The notes: generated from the sequence alone by a model not told the origin. A stretch of 52,967 bases of DNA from Spirochaetaceae bacterium (GCA_017936665.1 JAGBFB010000007.1:1-52967), one strand, 5' to 3'; counted from the first letter of the stretch, positions 16,518-24,124 are shown. Numbers and translations: made by a program.

Positions 16518-16630
16518 CTTCGGCTTCGCTCAGCTACCGATTAAAAGGGGGCACTGAGCGTAGTCGAAATGTCAGCTACCGATAGCAGACTATGTTCGCT
16601 TACCACTTCCGGTTGGTGAGCGTAGTCGAA
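16515..16630. repeat. Further copy of the 62-bp repeat and flanking fragment
   Basis: 16515-16570 repeats the 'AGCTTCGGCTTCGCTCAGCTACCGA' end of the first block (shortened form) and 'TGAGCGTAGTCGAAATGT'; 16573-16630 is a fourth unit with one change (GATAGCAGAC). Together with 16003-16203 it brackets the broken GIY-YIG gene. The rest of 16009-16763 not covered here or by the GIY-YIG remnant and the terminator shows no gene. Confidence 0.8.
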
Positions 16631-16668
16631 GGACCAATAGTCATTGATTTTTCTGATATCGATAAAGT

Positions 16669-16713
16669 AATCCCACTTTCTTCTTGTTTGTGCGAGAGGG
16701 AGTGGGATTTTTT
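16669..16713 (+). terminator. Terminator, first copy of a duplicated 44-bp element
   Basis: AATCCCACT (16669-16677) pairs with AGTGGGATT (16701-16709), extendable by U-G pairs, followed by a T-run. The same 44 bases recur exactly at 17384-17427. It may be the original glnA terminator moved away from the gene by the repeats. Confidence 0.8.
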
Positions 16714-16763
16714 ACTTGTTTTTTGTGAATTTGTAATGTATATTTTGGGTAAGGAGATTTGTT

Positions 16764-16973
16764 ATGTCTATTACTGTTGTTGAAGAAAAAATCAAATTAC
16801 TACCAGAAGCGTATTTAGATCTTTTAAACAATTATGTAGATGAGCTTCTCGAAAAATCTCAAAAAATACAATCATTAAAAGGTTCTTTGTCTAAAAATGC
16901 TAACGTAGAAATAATAGAAAAGGAAAAAGATGCTTGGTCTGCTGTAGCAAAGGAAAAATACATAAATGGCTAA
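16764..16973 (+). CDS. Putative antitoxin (DUF2281-like)
   Basis: A 69-residue protein. 'VEEKIKLLPEAYLDLLNNYVDELLEKSQ' resembles the helix of DUF2281/VapB-like antitoxins ('LPE..L.EV.DFV..L'). It overlaps the PIN-domain gene by 8 bases and has AAGGAGA upstream, so it is the expected antitoxin. The pair lies between two exact copies of one terminator. DNA-binding ability is not evident from the short N-terminus. Confidence 0.7.
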   Translation: MSITVVEEKIKLLPEAYLDLLNNYVDELLEKSQKIQSLKGSLSKNANVEIIEKEKDAWSAVAKEKYING

Positions 16974-17325
16974 ATTACTTGATGCAAATGCAATAATGCG
17001 TTTCCTTTTGAATGATATTCCCGAACAAGCAGATAAAACTGCAAATGTAATATATGACGGTGCTTTTACAAAAGAAATTGTAATTGCAGAAGTTGTTTAT
17101 GTTTTGAGTGGAGTTTATAATTATTCTCGTACAGAAATTTCTAATGAACTGTTAAAACTACTAGAGTTGATTTCTATAGAAAATGAAAATGTTTTAAAAG
17201 AAAGTTTAAATCTTTTCAAAGAATCATCTCTAGATTTTGTTGATTGTATTCTCATATCGTATAATAAAATTGAAAACATAGAGATTTTTTCTTTTGATAA
17301 GAAATTAAATAAAGGACTTGTTTAG
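16966..17325 (+). CDS. PIN-domain toxin
   Basis: A 119-residue putative RNase. 'MAKLLDANAIMRFLLNDIPEQ' carries the first PIN aspartate (D6) and the family pattern 'DANvilRfLl.D'. 'IAEVVYVLSGVYNYSR' supplies the conserved glutamate, and 'SSLDFVDCILISYNK' plus 'IFSFDKKLNK' the later acidic residues. It is translated together with the upstream antitoxin. This subgroup is distinct from the VapC at 14094, so the window has two unrelated PIN modules. Confidence 0.82.
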   Translation: MAKLLDANAIMRFLLNDIPEQADKTANVIYDGAFTKEIVIAEVVYVLSGVYNYSRTEISNELLKLLELISIENENVLKESLNLFKESSLDFVDCILISYNKIENIEIFSFDKKLNKGLV

Positions 17326-17383
17326 CTATTGTGATAAAAATATGTGGTTTCTGAGCGTAGCCGAAGGACCACAGGATTTGGAA

Positions 17384-17427
17384 AATCCCACTTTCTTCTT
17401 GTTTGTGCGAGAGGGAGTGGGATTTTT
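17384..17427 (+). terminator. Terminator, second copy of the 44-bp element
   Basis: Identical over 44 bases to 16669-16712, same orientation, with stem AATCCCACT/AGTGGGATT and T-run. Preceded, like the first copy, by a piece of the 62-bp repeat ('GAGCGTAGCCGAAGGACCA', compare 16619-16636). Confidence 0.85.
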
Positions 17428-17463
17428 AACATTTCTTTAACATCTATCCCATAGAATATCTTC

Positions 17464-17772
17464 ATGAAGAAAAAATATTTTGCTACTTTGCTGTTATTTT
17501 TCGCCTTTTCGTTTCCTATTTTTTCCCAGACTCAAAATACAAAACAGATTTTTTCTCTTGATACAGGATATTTGGCTAAAGGTTTAAAGAATAACGGTTG
17601 GGGAATTGGTTTTACATACGAGAGAGAGATTTTTAGAGGATTTTCTGTAAAGGGTGGTCTTTCTCACATGACCATGTGGATGAAAAATACTTTTGAATAT
17701 GGAATAAAAGTTAAATTTAGTTTAGGAAAGATAATTAAATTTTTTAAAGACTGGTCTACTATTAAACAATAA
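17464..17772 (+). CDS. Small outer-membrane-like protein
   Basis: A 102-residue exported protein. Residues 1-21 form a signal peptide ending 'FPIFSQ'. The mature part alternates polar and hydrophobic residues ('GWGIGFTYEREIFRGFSVKGGLSH', positions ~43-66), as in a few strands of a beta-barrel, and is too short for a full barrel. It could be a fragment or a small porin-like protein. There is no Shine-Dalgarno; TAGAAT (17452-17457) lies 6 bases before the ATG, so it may be leaderless, though no good -35 is seen. Confidence 0.65.
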   Translation: MKKKYFATLLLFFAFSFPIFSQTQNTKQIFSLDTGYLAKGLKNNGWGIGFTYEREIFRGFSVKGGLSHMTMWMKNTFEYGIKVKFSLGKIIKFFKDWSTIKQ

Positions 17773-17841
17773 ATAAAATTGTTAAAATTCACAAAAGAAC
17801 TTCAAAAAGTGATATGATTATAGTATCACTTTGGAGGATTT

Positions 17842-18354
17842 ATGAAAAAGAAAGTTTTTTTATCAATTTTAATACTTGCATTTATTTCAACTTTATTTGC
17901 ATCAGAAAAAATGAATCACAAGGATTTTTTTGTTTTGTTTAATCACAAAATTGGGGAAAGCTACAAACGAATTGAGCTTTTGAACAAAAAATCAAACCTT
18001 GCAAAACTCGGAAAAGAAGAAGTTATCGGAAAAATCAGTGGAAAAATAAATTATCAAGCAAAAATTAGTGGTTTAGGTGGATTGGTAACTATTCGCTACG
18101 AAAACTTTTGCGACGAAGAAGGCTGGGTTTTTAACGGAGAAATTATCACTCGTGGAAAAATTACTGGAAACGGCAATTTTGACGGAAAAGTTGATGTAAG
18201 TGGTTTGTACAATGCTTCTGTTTATTTTGATAAAGTTTTACTTGGAAATAATCTTCCATGTGAAGGTAGTTACGGAGTTGCTTTTGCAGGGGAATCTCGC
18301 TTAGAAGTGCCCTATCAAGCGTATTTTGAAAAATATACAGATACTTCTTTTTAA
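17842..18354 (+). CDS. Secreted protein of unknown function
   Basis: A 170-residue exported protein with a signal peptide (residues 1-20, cleavage after 'TLFA'). The mature part is rich in short strands with repeated 'GKI.GK', 'GKITGNGNFDGKVDVSGLY', suggesting a beta-rich fold. I do not recognise the family. The start has TTGGAGG. It sits with two other exported proteins on the same strand, each with its own leader, so they are likely separate transcription units. Confidence 0.7.
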   Translation: MKKKVFLSILILAFISTLFASEKMNHKDFFVLFNHKIGESYKRIELLNKKSNLAKLGKEEVIGKISGKINYQAKISGLGGLVTIRYENFCDEEGWVFNGEIITRGKITGNGNFDGKVDVSGLYNASVYFDKVLLGNNLPCEGSYGVAFAGESRLEVPYQAYFEKYTDTSF

Positions 18355-18410
18355 TCTTATTTTATTATGATATAATAACCTTTGTAACGAGGTTAAATAC
18401 AGAGGTTTTT

Positions 18411-19385
18411 ATGAAAAAGATTTTAATTTTATTTTGTGTTACTTTAATTTCAGTTTGTTTATTTGCTGTTGAAACTGATACAAGTTTTTCACTTGTAAGC
18501 GATTTTGCTTATTATCCAAAATCTGATTCCTTGGTTATGGGAAGTCCACAAGATGATATTTCTCGATTTTCTCCAATAAATGGATTTTTTTCTGCTGTAG
18601 AAGCTAGAGTTACAGGAAAATTATATTACAAAATTTCAATTCCATTTGGTGATAATCCCTTGGTGAGAGGAAACAATATCACACTTTCACCTGCTTTAGA
18701 AATTTCGCCAGTAACATTGATGCCTCAGTTTTTTGTAGCATTCACTCCAATTGCCTTTCTTAAATTTACTGCAAGTACAAAAGTAGGAACTGGTTGGAAT
18801 TTAATCGGAATCAATGGTATGGGTGATTTAGTAACTCCTGAGGTTGGATACGAAATTCTTCCTCCATTTAAGCATTATTTTTATGAATTTAGATTATCTA
18901 ATTTGTTTCAGTTTGATGTAGGTGCAATCATTTCTGGAGATTGGACTCATGTTGTAATGCAGGCTTCTTATGATATTTTGTACACAGGTTTATCTGGCGT
19001 TGAAAATGGAACTCCTTGGATTTGGCAAGCAAGTGGTGAAAAAGCAAATGGCTGGAATTATTATTCACAAATAATTTTAGGCTATCAGATGCCTTTAGTT
19101 TTGCAAACTGTTGGACTTCAGTTTGAATTAAGTGGATATTATGATTCATCAAGTTTTGATGTTGAGTATGCCAACTGGAATCCAGAATTTATGCGTGTAA
19201 ATATAAATCCAATTTGTATATTGAAATTTAATGATAAACATGCTCTTACAATTCAAACAAGATTTTCAAGTAGAAGAGGATTTTCTGCTGACAAGGGAGA
19301 ATCTGCTACAAATTTCAATTTAGATTACAATGGTAGAGAATGGTGGTTTGAAAGAATTGCATTTAGTTATGCGTACTCATTTTAG
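18411..19385 (+). CDS. Outer-membrane beta-barrel protein
   Basis: A 324-residue exported protein. Residues 1-19 are a signal peptide ('ISVCLFA'). The rest shows alternating strands with aromatic residues at the ends and a final 'RIAFSYAYSF', with the terminal phenylalanine typical of Bam-inserted barrels. A role in transport or structure cannot be told. AGAGG precedes the ATG. Family: Treponema-type uncharacterised outer-membrane protein. Confidence 0.7.
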   Translation: MKKILILFCVTLISVCLFAVETDTSFSLVSDFAYYPKSDSLVMGSPQDDISRFSPINGFFSAVEARVTGKLYYKISIPFGDNPLVRGNNITLSPALEISPVTLMPQFFVAFTPIAFLKFTASTKVGTGWNLIGINGMGDLVTPEVGYEILPPFKHYFYEFRLSNLFQFDVGAIISGDWTHVVMQASYDILYTGLSGVENGTPWIWQASGEKANGWNYYSQIILGYQMPLVLQTVGLQFELSGYYDSSSFDVEYANWNPEFMRVNINPICILKFNDKHALTIQTRFSSRRGFSADKGESATNFNLDYNGREWWFERIAFSYAYSF

Positions 19386-19400
19386 AATAGGAAATAAAAT

Positions 19401-19871
19401 ATGGCAATCGATAAAATAAAAAAATATTTTTCAAACTTCGGAATGGAAAATCGTATTTTAGAATTTGAAGTTTCTAGTGCAACTGTTGAACTTGCTGCTC
19501 TTGCACTAAATTGTGAACCTCAGCGTATTGCAAAAACTCTTTCGTTTCATGTAAATGATGATGTTGTTTTAATTGTAACTGCTGGAGATGCAAAAATTGA
19601 TAATTCTAAATACAAAGGATTTTTCAAGGCAAAGGCAAAAATGCTTAGTTTTGATGAAGCAGAAAGTTTGATAGGGCATGCAGTTGGTGGAGTTTGTCCT
19701 TTTGCAGTAAATGATGGCGTTAAAATTTTTCTTGATGAATCTTTAAAACGCTTTGAAACCGTTTATCCTGCTTGTGGAAGTTCTAATTCTGCGATTGAAT
19801 TAACTATCCCTGAACTTGAAAAATATTCAAACTATATTCAATGGATAGATGTTTGCAAAGTTGTAGAATAA
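19401..19871 (+). CDS. YbaK/EbsC-family aminoacyl-tRNA deacylase
   Basis: A 156-residue enzyme of the YbaK/ProX family that hydrolyses mischarged tRNA (such as Cys-tRNAPro) in trans. Seen motifs: 'CEPQRIAKTLSFHVNDDVVLIVTAGDAKID' (positions ~38-68), 'GHAVGGVCPFAV' and 'YPACGSSNSAIELTIPEL', which form the deacylase pocket. Start supported by AGGA. It follows the outer-membrane gene by 15 bases. Exact tRNA substrate unknown. Confidence 0.9.
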   Translation: MAIDKIKKYFSNFGMENRILEFEVSSATVELAALALNCEPQRIAKTLSFHVNDDVVLIVTAGDAKIDNSKYKGFFKAKAKMLSFDEAESLIGHAVGGVCPFAVNDGVKIFLDESLKRFETVYPACGSSNSAIELTIPELEKYSNYIQWIDVCKVVE

Positions 19872-19926
19872 AATCAAATTTTTAAACTACAAGTTTAATG
19901 ACAAACAAAAAAATATTAGTTATTAT

Positions 19927-20042
19927 TATAATGTAAAACAAATTAGCGTCTAGTTGGTGTGTATCTGACGCAAAAAATTTTATGTGGTGACTTTGTCACT
20001 GGTGCCGTTGGCATCCATTAATCTTAATGAAGGAGAACGCGT
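19927..20042 (+). promoter_or_regulatory. Structured leader of the XRE-rtcB unit
   Basis: A TATAAT at 19927-19932 predicts a start near 19939. The ~100-base leader then has successive hairpins: GCGTC-t-AG/CT-GACGC (19946-19971), GTGAC/GTCAC with a TTT loop (19987-19999), GGTGCC/GGCATCC with one bulge (20001-20016), and CATTA/TAATG (20016-20029) just before AAGGAG. No riboswitch class I know fits. Confidence 0.45.
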
Positions 20043-20294
20043 ATGTTCGCAAATTTTGCTGGTAATCCTAAAACAGAAAGAGATGTAGTTAAATCAGATT
20101 TTATATTGTTCATTGATGCGATGAAAACATGTGAGAATGACAACATGCAAGAAGTGCAACTTAAAAGCGTGATTCCTACATTTACAAAATTTAATGGACA
20201 AAACAGCACATGGCTAAAAGGACTAAAAATTAAAGCCATGAAATTTTTTGCAATAAGGAGAAAAAACCAATGGAGACTGTTAAGCACATCTTAA
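20043..20294 (+). CDS. Small hypothetical protein
   Basis: An 83-residue basic protein with no recognised domain. The case for translation is the strong AAGGAG 7 bases before the ATG and the overlap of its end with the start of the XRE gene (20270), whose own ribosome binding site lies within it. It contains 'DFILFIDAMKTCENDNMQEV' and a basic C-terminus ('KAMKFFAIRRKNQWR'). It may be a real small protein or a leader whose translation controls the downstream genes. Confidence 0.5.
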   Translation: MFANFAGNPKTERDVVKSDFILFIDAMKTCENDNMQEVQLKSVIPTFTKFNGQNSTWLKGLKIKAMKFFAIRRKNQWRLLSTS

Positions 20295-20608
20295 AACCAG
20301 TTATCAATCCAGAACAAACTGGTAACAAAATCAAAATCCTCAGAAAAGAAAATGGATTTACCGTCCATGAATTGCAAGATTTATTTGGGTTCGATTATCC
20401 ACAGGCAATTTATGCTTGGGAGAGTGGTAAAAGTATTCCTACCGTAGATAATCTTATTGTCCTTGCAAGATTATTTAGCGTGGCTTTAGACGAATTGATT
20501 TGCTATTCTCTTGTGGAAATTGAAACTTGTTGTTCAGACCACGCGGCAAATTGTATGAACAAAGATTTTGTAACATGTCAAAAATGTAAATTCAAAAAAT
20601 CTGCATAA
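20270..20608 (+). CDS. XRE-family regulator with cysteine-rich tail
   Basis: A 112-residue protein. Residues ~17-75 are an HTH ('GNKIKILRKENGFTVHELQD', 'YAWESGKSIPTVDNLIVLARLF'). The last 30 residues carry six Cys and a His ('CCSDHAANC', 'CQKCKFKK'), which could bind zinc or sense redox or damage. AAGGAG precedes the ATG. rtcB follows 38 bases downstream on the same strand, so this protein may control RNA repair. Confidence 0.8.
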   Translation: METVKHILKPVINPEQTGNKIKILRKENGFTVHELQDLFGFDYPQAIYAWESGKSIPTVDNLIVLARLFSVALDELICYSLVEIETCCSDHAANCMNKDFVTCQKCKFKKSA

Positions 20609-20646
20609 AGTGAAAATGCAAATTGATTTTTTATGGAGGATTTAAA

Positions 20647-21912
20647 ATGAAAACTGTTGAAGGAATTTATAATACAGCAAAAATTTTTACAGATGTAATT
20701 GATGAAAAATCTTTAGAGCAAGTAAAAGTTTTGTGTAATCAAGAATTTGTATCTGGACAAAAAATTCGTCTTATGCCTGATATTCACGCAGGAGCTGGTT
20801 GCACAATCGGAACTACCATGACCATCGGAGATAAAATTGTTCCAAACCTTGTGGGCGTGGATATTGGCTGCGGAATGGAAACTCTTGTTATCAGGGCAAA
20901 AAGTGAAGTTAGTAAGCACTTCAATCCTGAGGAACTAGATAAAATCATTCGGAAAAATATTCCATCAGGCAGGGATATCAGAAAGTTTCCTCATAGACTT
21001 GCAAAGGAAGTTGACTTTGAGAAAGTGCGAGGAAAGTTTGATAGGCACCGAGCTTGGCTTAGCGTTGGAACATTAGGTGGCGGAAATCACTTTATTGAGG
21101 CAGACAGAGATGATGATGGAAACTTGTATATCGTTGTTCACTCTGGAAGTCGCCATGCTGGAAAAGAAATTGCTGAATATTATCAAGAAGAGGCTTGGAA
21201 ACAGTTAAACGGAAATTCTGAGGCAGAAATTGCAGCTTTTATTCAAAAGTTAAAATCAGAAGGTCGTGAAACTGAGATTCAAGAGGAGCTAAAAAAGCTA
21301 AAATCCCAAGTAATAACAAACATTCCAAAGGATTTAGCCTACGTTAGCGGTCAACTTTTTGATGATTACATCAACGATATGAAAATTATGCAGCATTTTG
21401 CAGAAATGAATCGAAAGGCTATGATTGAAACAATTTCTATCGGGCTTCACATCAAGGAAAGTGATATTATCGAAAGATTTACCACAATTCACAATTATAT
21501 CTACATTCCAGATGCTGAAAATCCAGAAAATGAAAATGGTGAAACTGAAAAGGGCCAGATGATTTTGCGGAAAGGTGCTGTGAGCGCCCAAAAAGGCGAA
21601 AAACTTTTGATTCCTATCAATATGAGAGACGGAAGTCTAGTTTGTATTGGAAAGGGAAACGAAGATTGGAACTGTTCAGCTCCCCACGGAGCAGGCCGAG
21701 TTATGAGCCGAATGAAAGCCAAAAAAGAGTTGAATTTGGCAGATTTCAAAGCAGAAATGAAAGGTGTTTGGTCAAGCACGGTGAACAAATCCACTTTAGA
21801 CGAAGCCCCAATGGCTTACAAAACCATGGAGGATATCGTAGAAAATATCGGAGAAACCGCAGAAATCGTGAAAATTATCAAACCAATCTATAATTTCAAA
21901 GCGGCTGAATAA
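20647..21912 (+). CDS. rtcB: RtcB-family RNA ligase
   Basis: A 421-residue GTP- and Mn-dependent ligase that joins 2',3'-cyclic phosphate or 3'-phosphate to 5'-OH RNA ends. The ATG at 20647 follows TGGAGG; the frame extends upstream to 20623 without support. Metal-site motifs: 'MPDIHAGAG', 'VGVDIGCGM' (D72, C75), 'GTLGGGNHFIE', 'VHSGSRHAGKEIAEYY'. The guanylylated histidine is H347 in 'CSAPHGAGRVMSR'. 'GKGNEDWNCSAP' and 'DEAPMAYK' are also conserved. No archease or RtcA gene adjoins. It lies behind an XRE regulator and a structured leader, suggesting control by damage or stress. Confidence 0.93.
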   Translation: MKTVEGIYNTAKIFTDVIDEKSLEQVKVLCNQEFVSGQKIRLMPDIHAGAGCTIGTTMTIGDKIVPNLVGVDIGCGMETLVIRAKSEVSKHFNPEELDKIIRKNIPSGRDIRKFPHRLAKEVDFEKVRGKFDRHRAWLSVGTLGGGNHFIEADRDDDGNLYIVVHSGSRHAGKEIAEYYQEEAWKQLNGNSEAEIAAFIQKLKSEGRETEIQEELKKLKSQVITNIPKDLAYVSGQLFDDYINDMKIMQHFAEMNRKAMIETISIGLHIKESDIIERFTTIHNYIYIPDAENPENENGETEKGQMILRKGAVSAQKGEKLLIPINMRDGSLVCIGKGNEDWNCSAPHGAGRVMSRMKAKKELNLADFKAEMKGVWSSTVNKSTLDEAPMAYKTMEDIVENIGETAEIVKIIKPIYNFKAAE

Positions 21913-21934
21913 CAAAATAAATGATAATAATTTT

Positions 21935-21972
21935 AAGAGATTTTGCTTTAAGGCAAGTAAAATCTCTTTTTT
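21935..21972 (+). terminator. Terminator of rtcB
   Basis: AAGAGATTTT (21935-21944) pairs with AAAATCTCTT (21959-21968), with a further CTT/AAG match inside, followed by a T-run to 21972. Confidence 0.9.
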
Positions 21973-22032
21973 ATTTTAAATTGATTAGTGTTTTATGATA
22001 TAATGATGTAATTATTTTTACAGAGGTGAATT

Positions 22033-22335
22033 ATGGTAAAACATATTATTTTGTGGACTTTAAAAGAAATGTCTGAAGATGAAAAAACAAAGGTAAAGGC
22101 AGAAATTAAAACTGGTCTTGAATCTTTAGCAGGGAAAATTCCAGGACTTTTAGAAATTAAGGTGGTGACAGAAGGCAGACTAGAAACTTCAAATGCTGAT
22201 GTGATGTTAGATTCAAGTTTTGAATCTTTTGAGGCGTTGAAAACTTACGCAAAACATCCAGAACATGTGAAAGTTGCTGATGAAAAAGTGCGTCCTTTTA
22301 CTGCAAACAGAAGTTGCTTAGATTTCGAGGTGTAA
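22033..22335 (+). CDS. Dabb-family (stress-responsive A/B barrel) protein
   Basis: A 100-residue protein that begins 'MVKHIILWTLKEMSEDEK' and has 'LAGKIPGLLEIKVVTEG' and 'YAKHPEHVKVADEKVRPF', the defining pattern of the Dabb dimeric alpha/beta barrel. Members range from plant stress proteins to small enzymes; no reaction is assigned in bacteria like this. Start supported by AGAGGTG. Confidence 0.9.
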   Translation: MVKHIILWTLKEMSEDEKTKVKAEIKTGLESLAGKIPGLLEIKVVTEGRLETSNADVMLDSSFESFEALKTYAKHPEHVKVADEKVRPFTANRSCLDFEV

Positions 22336-22411
22336 ACTTTAGTAAGCCTCGAAACAAAGGTGAATCAAGGGCTAGAACAAAGCGTCCCTTGACCACCTGT
22401 ATTATGAGGTG
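22323..22411 (+). promoter_or_regulatory. Inverted repeats with competing helices
   Basis: TTTCGAGG (22323-22330) pairs with CCTCGAAA (22347-22354). AGGTG (22358-22362) and TCAAGGG (22365-22371) pair with CACCT (22394-22398) and CCCTTGA (22386-22392) in one long stem. A second AGGTG at 22407-22411 can compete for the same CACCT. The block lies between the Dabb stop and the broken GIY-YIG gene. Confidence 0.5.
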
Positions 22412-22434
22412 TAAAGAAGTATGGAGAATAAAAC

Positions 22435-23295
22435 ATGAAAACATCGAAACAAGGACATGTATATATTTTAGAATCAGAAAATTGTGATTGTATAAAAATT
22501 GGTGGAACTGATTTTCCACCTACAAAAAGATTAAAAGAAATAAATGAAACAGAACCTTATAAAAGTTTGGGGCCATGGGTAATTGTAGATTTTAGGGAAG
22601 TATTAGATTGGAGAATGGTAGAACATAATCTTCATTACAGATTTAGAGATTTTCAAAATAAGAAAATATTAAATCAAAAAGAGCTATTTCATGTTTCAAA
22701 GAATATTGCTATTTAAGCATTAGAAACAATAGATCCAAACGAAATAGTGTATAAACCAAAAATTGATAGAATGTTCCAAGATGAAAGATTTCTTAATTAT
22801 ATTTCGGAATTATTCTTTTTTTCAGGTTTGATACATAGTATTGATATTCAAGGGATTTGGACTCTTTCAATCTATACACAAACAGGATGTGGAAGATTTT
22901 TTACAATTAATATTGGACCTCACGAAGTAGCATTTAGTACATTTACAAAAAATGAAATACCTCCGTTAAACTATATAGTTGTTGATAAAATGATTTTAGA
23001 TCCAGAGTTTTCTGAAATTAGAAAATGGATTATAGAACATAACGGGGAAATAGGAAAAGCAAATTATAAAACAGCTACAGATCGTGCCTATTATATTTCT
23101 TTTAATTCTGATTTTAAAACAGCATCAGAATTATTACAATTACCAGGTTTTAAAAAAGCAATAATATCATATTGGTATGATGCCTTAATTTCCAAAAGAA
23201 ATGATTGTAAATTAAGCACATATGAAAGATACCATAACTACAATGCAGTATCAAAGATTGTTTCTTATATAAAAAACAATAAAAATATATATTAA
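22435..23295 (+). pseudogene. GIY-YIG (T5orf172-type) nuclease gene with in-frame stop
   Basis: Starts at ATG 22435 with TGGAG upstream. 'GHVYILESENCDCIKIGGTD' and 'PPTKRLKEINE' are a GIY-YIG core of the T5orf172/MUG113 type. A TAA at 22714-22716 stops it after 93 residues, but the same frame continues ('ALETIDPNEIVYKPKIDRMF') for another 193 codons to 23295. A single nonsense change in a ~286-residue gene is the simplest reading. The distal part has no recognised domain. A distal product from an internal GTG at 22747 is possible but lacks a ribosome binding site. Confidence 0.75.
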
Positions 23296-23313
23296 TTCTT
23301 TTAGGACTTTCCC

Positions 23314-24057
23314 ATGCACTACCACCACATCACCACCGCAACCTTTCTTTCTCGGCCAAATCGCTTTATTGCCCAGGTTCGTCTTTTGGACGGCACGGAA
23401 GAAACTGTTCACGTAAAAAATACTGGGCGATGCAGAGAGCTTCTTATTCCGGGATGCACTGTTTATCTTGAAAAATCTGAAAATCCTAATCGAAAAACTT
23501 TGTACGATTTGGTGGCTGTGGAAAAACGCTACGACCAAGTTTCTAACTGGGAAAATTATCCTTCGGCTTTTCGAAAGCGGATGAAAAACGGTGTGGAAAA
23601 ATCTCTTTTGTTTAACATCGACAGCCAAGCGCCAAACAAGGTTGTGCTAGAGTGGCTTCAAACTCAGGGGTACAGCAAAATCAAGCCAGAGTACACTTTT
23701 GGAAAATCAAGATTCGACTTCTACATAGAAAAAACTGATGCAACCACAGGAAAAACCGAAAAAATCCTTATGGAAGTGAAGGGCTGCACTTTGGAAGTTG
23801 AGGGCGTGGGATATTTTCCGGACGCTCCAACGGAACGTGGCGTAAAACATCTTAATGAACTTGCTGCAGCGGTTTCTAAAGGCTATAAGGCAATTTTGGC
23901 TTTTGTAATTCAAATGGAAGGTGTGGAAAAAGTTTTGCCCAACACAAAAACTCACCCAGAATTTGCCACCGCTTTGGAAAATGCACAAAAAGCTGGTGTT
24001 GAAGTGTGGTTTTTACCTTGCAAAGTGAAAGCGGATTGTTTAGAGATTGAGGAATGA
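23314..24057 (+). CDS. sfsA: SfsA-family DNA/RNA nuclease
   Basis: A 247-residue protein of the sugar fermentation stimulation family. It has the N-terminal OB-like part with 'NTGRCRELLIPG', then a nuclease-like half with 'DSQAPNKVVLEWL', 'FGKSRFDFYIE', 'LMEVKGCTLEVEG' (D-ExK type) and 'FPDAPTERGVKHLNEL'. E. coli SfsA was linked to maltose metabolism and binds DNA; the nuclease role is by fold. The gene is visibly richer in G+C codons than its neighbours, perhaps acquired or strongly expressed. It starts 18 bases after the broken nuclease gene. Confidence 0.92.
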   Translation: MHYHHITTATFLSRPNRFIAQVRLLDGTEETVHVKNTGRCRELLIPGCTVYLEKSENPNRKTLYDLVAVEKRYDQVSNWENYPSAFRKRMKNGVEKSLLFNIDSQAPNKVVLEWLQTQGYSKIKPEYTFGKSRFDFYIEKTDATTGKTEKILMEVKGCTLEVEGVGYFPDAPTERGVKHLNELAAAVSKGYKAILAFVIQMEGVEKVLPNTKTHPEFATALENAQKAGVEVWFLPCKVKADCLEIEE

Positions 24058-24090
24058 AAATTTGTTTGTAAAGAAAAATCTTTTTTTGCT

Positions 24091-24124
24091 GTATCATTAT
24101 TTGCGACACTGTGTGTGTTATAAT
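24091..24124 (+). promoter_or_regulatory. Dyad and promoter region upstream of mcrB
   Basis: GTATCATTATTTGCGACAC (24091-24109) is a degenerate dyad nearly the same as the perfect GTGTCG-N7-CGACAC at 43002-43020 (17 of 19 bases). TATAAT follows at 24119-24124. About 120 bases of leader precede mcrB, including a stem CCACA.../...TGTGG around 24135-24176. A 29-codon frame begins with ATG at 24132, right after AGAAGGG; whether it is translated is unknown. Confidence 0.45.

Noticed and set aside
16592-16783. A 63-codon plus-strand frame starting inside the fourth repeat copy
   Set aside because: It runs through repeat, terminator and the region just before the antitoxin gene, has no ribosome binding site and overlaps the start of a better-supported gene.
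17805-17835. GTGATA/TATCAC hairpin before the 17842 gene as a 5' mRNA stabiliser
   Set aside because: The left arm overlaps the probable -10 box (TATGAT 17813-17818), so most of the stem would not be transcribed. The similar TAACCT/AGGTTA pair at 18376-18395 fails for the same reason.
22747-23295. A separate gene of unknown function starting at GTG 22747
   Set aside because: It is in the same frame as the GIY-YIG gene upstream, lacks a ribosome binding site and is better read as the distal part after an in-frame stop.
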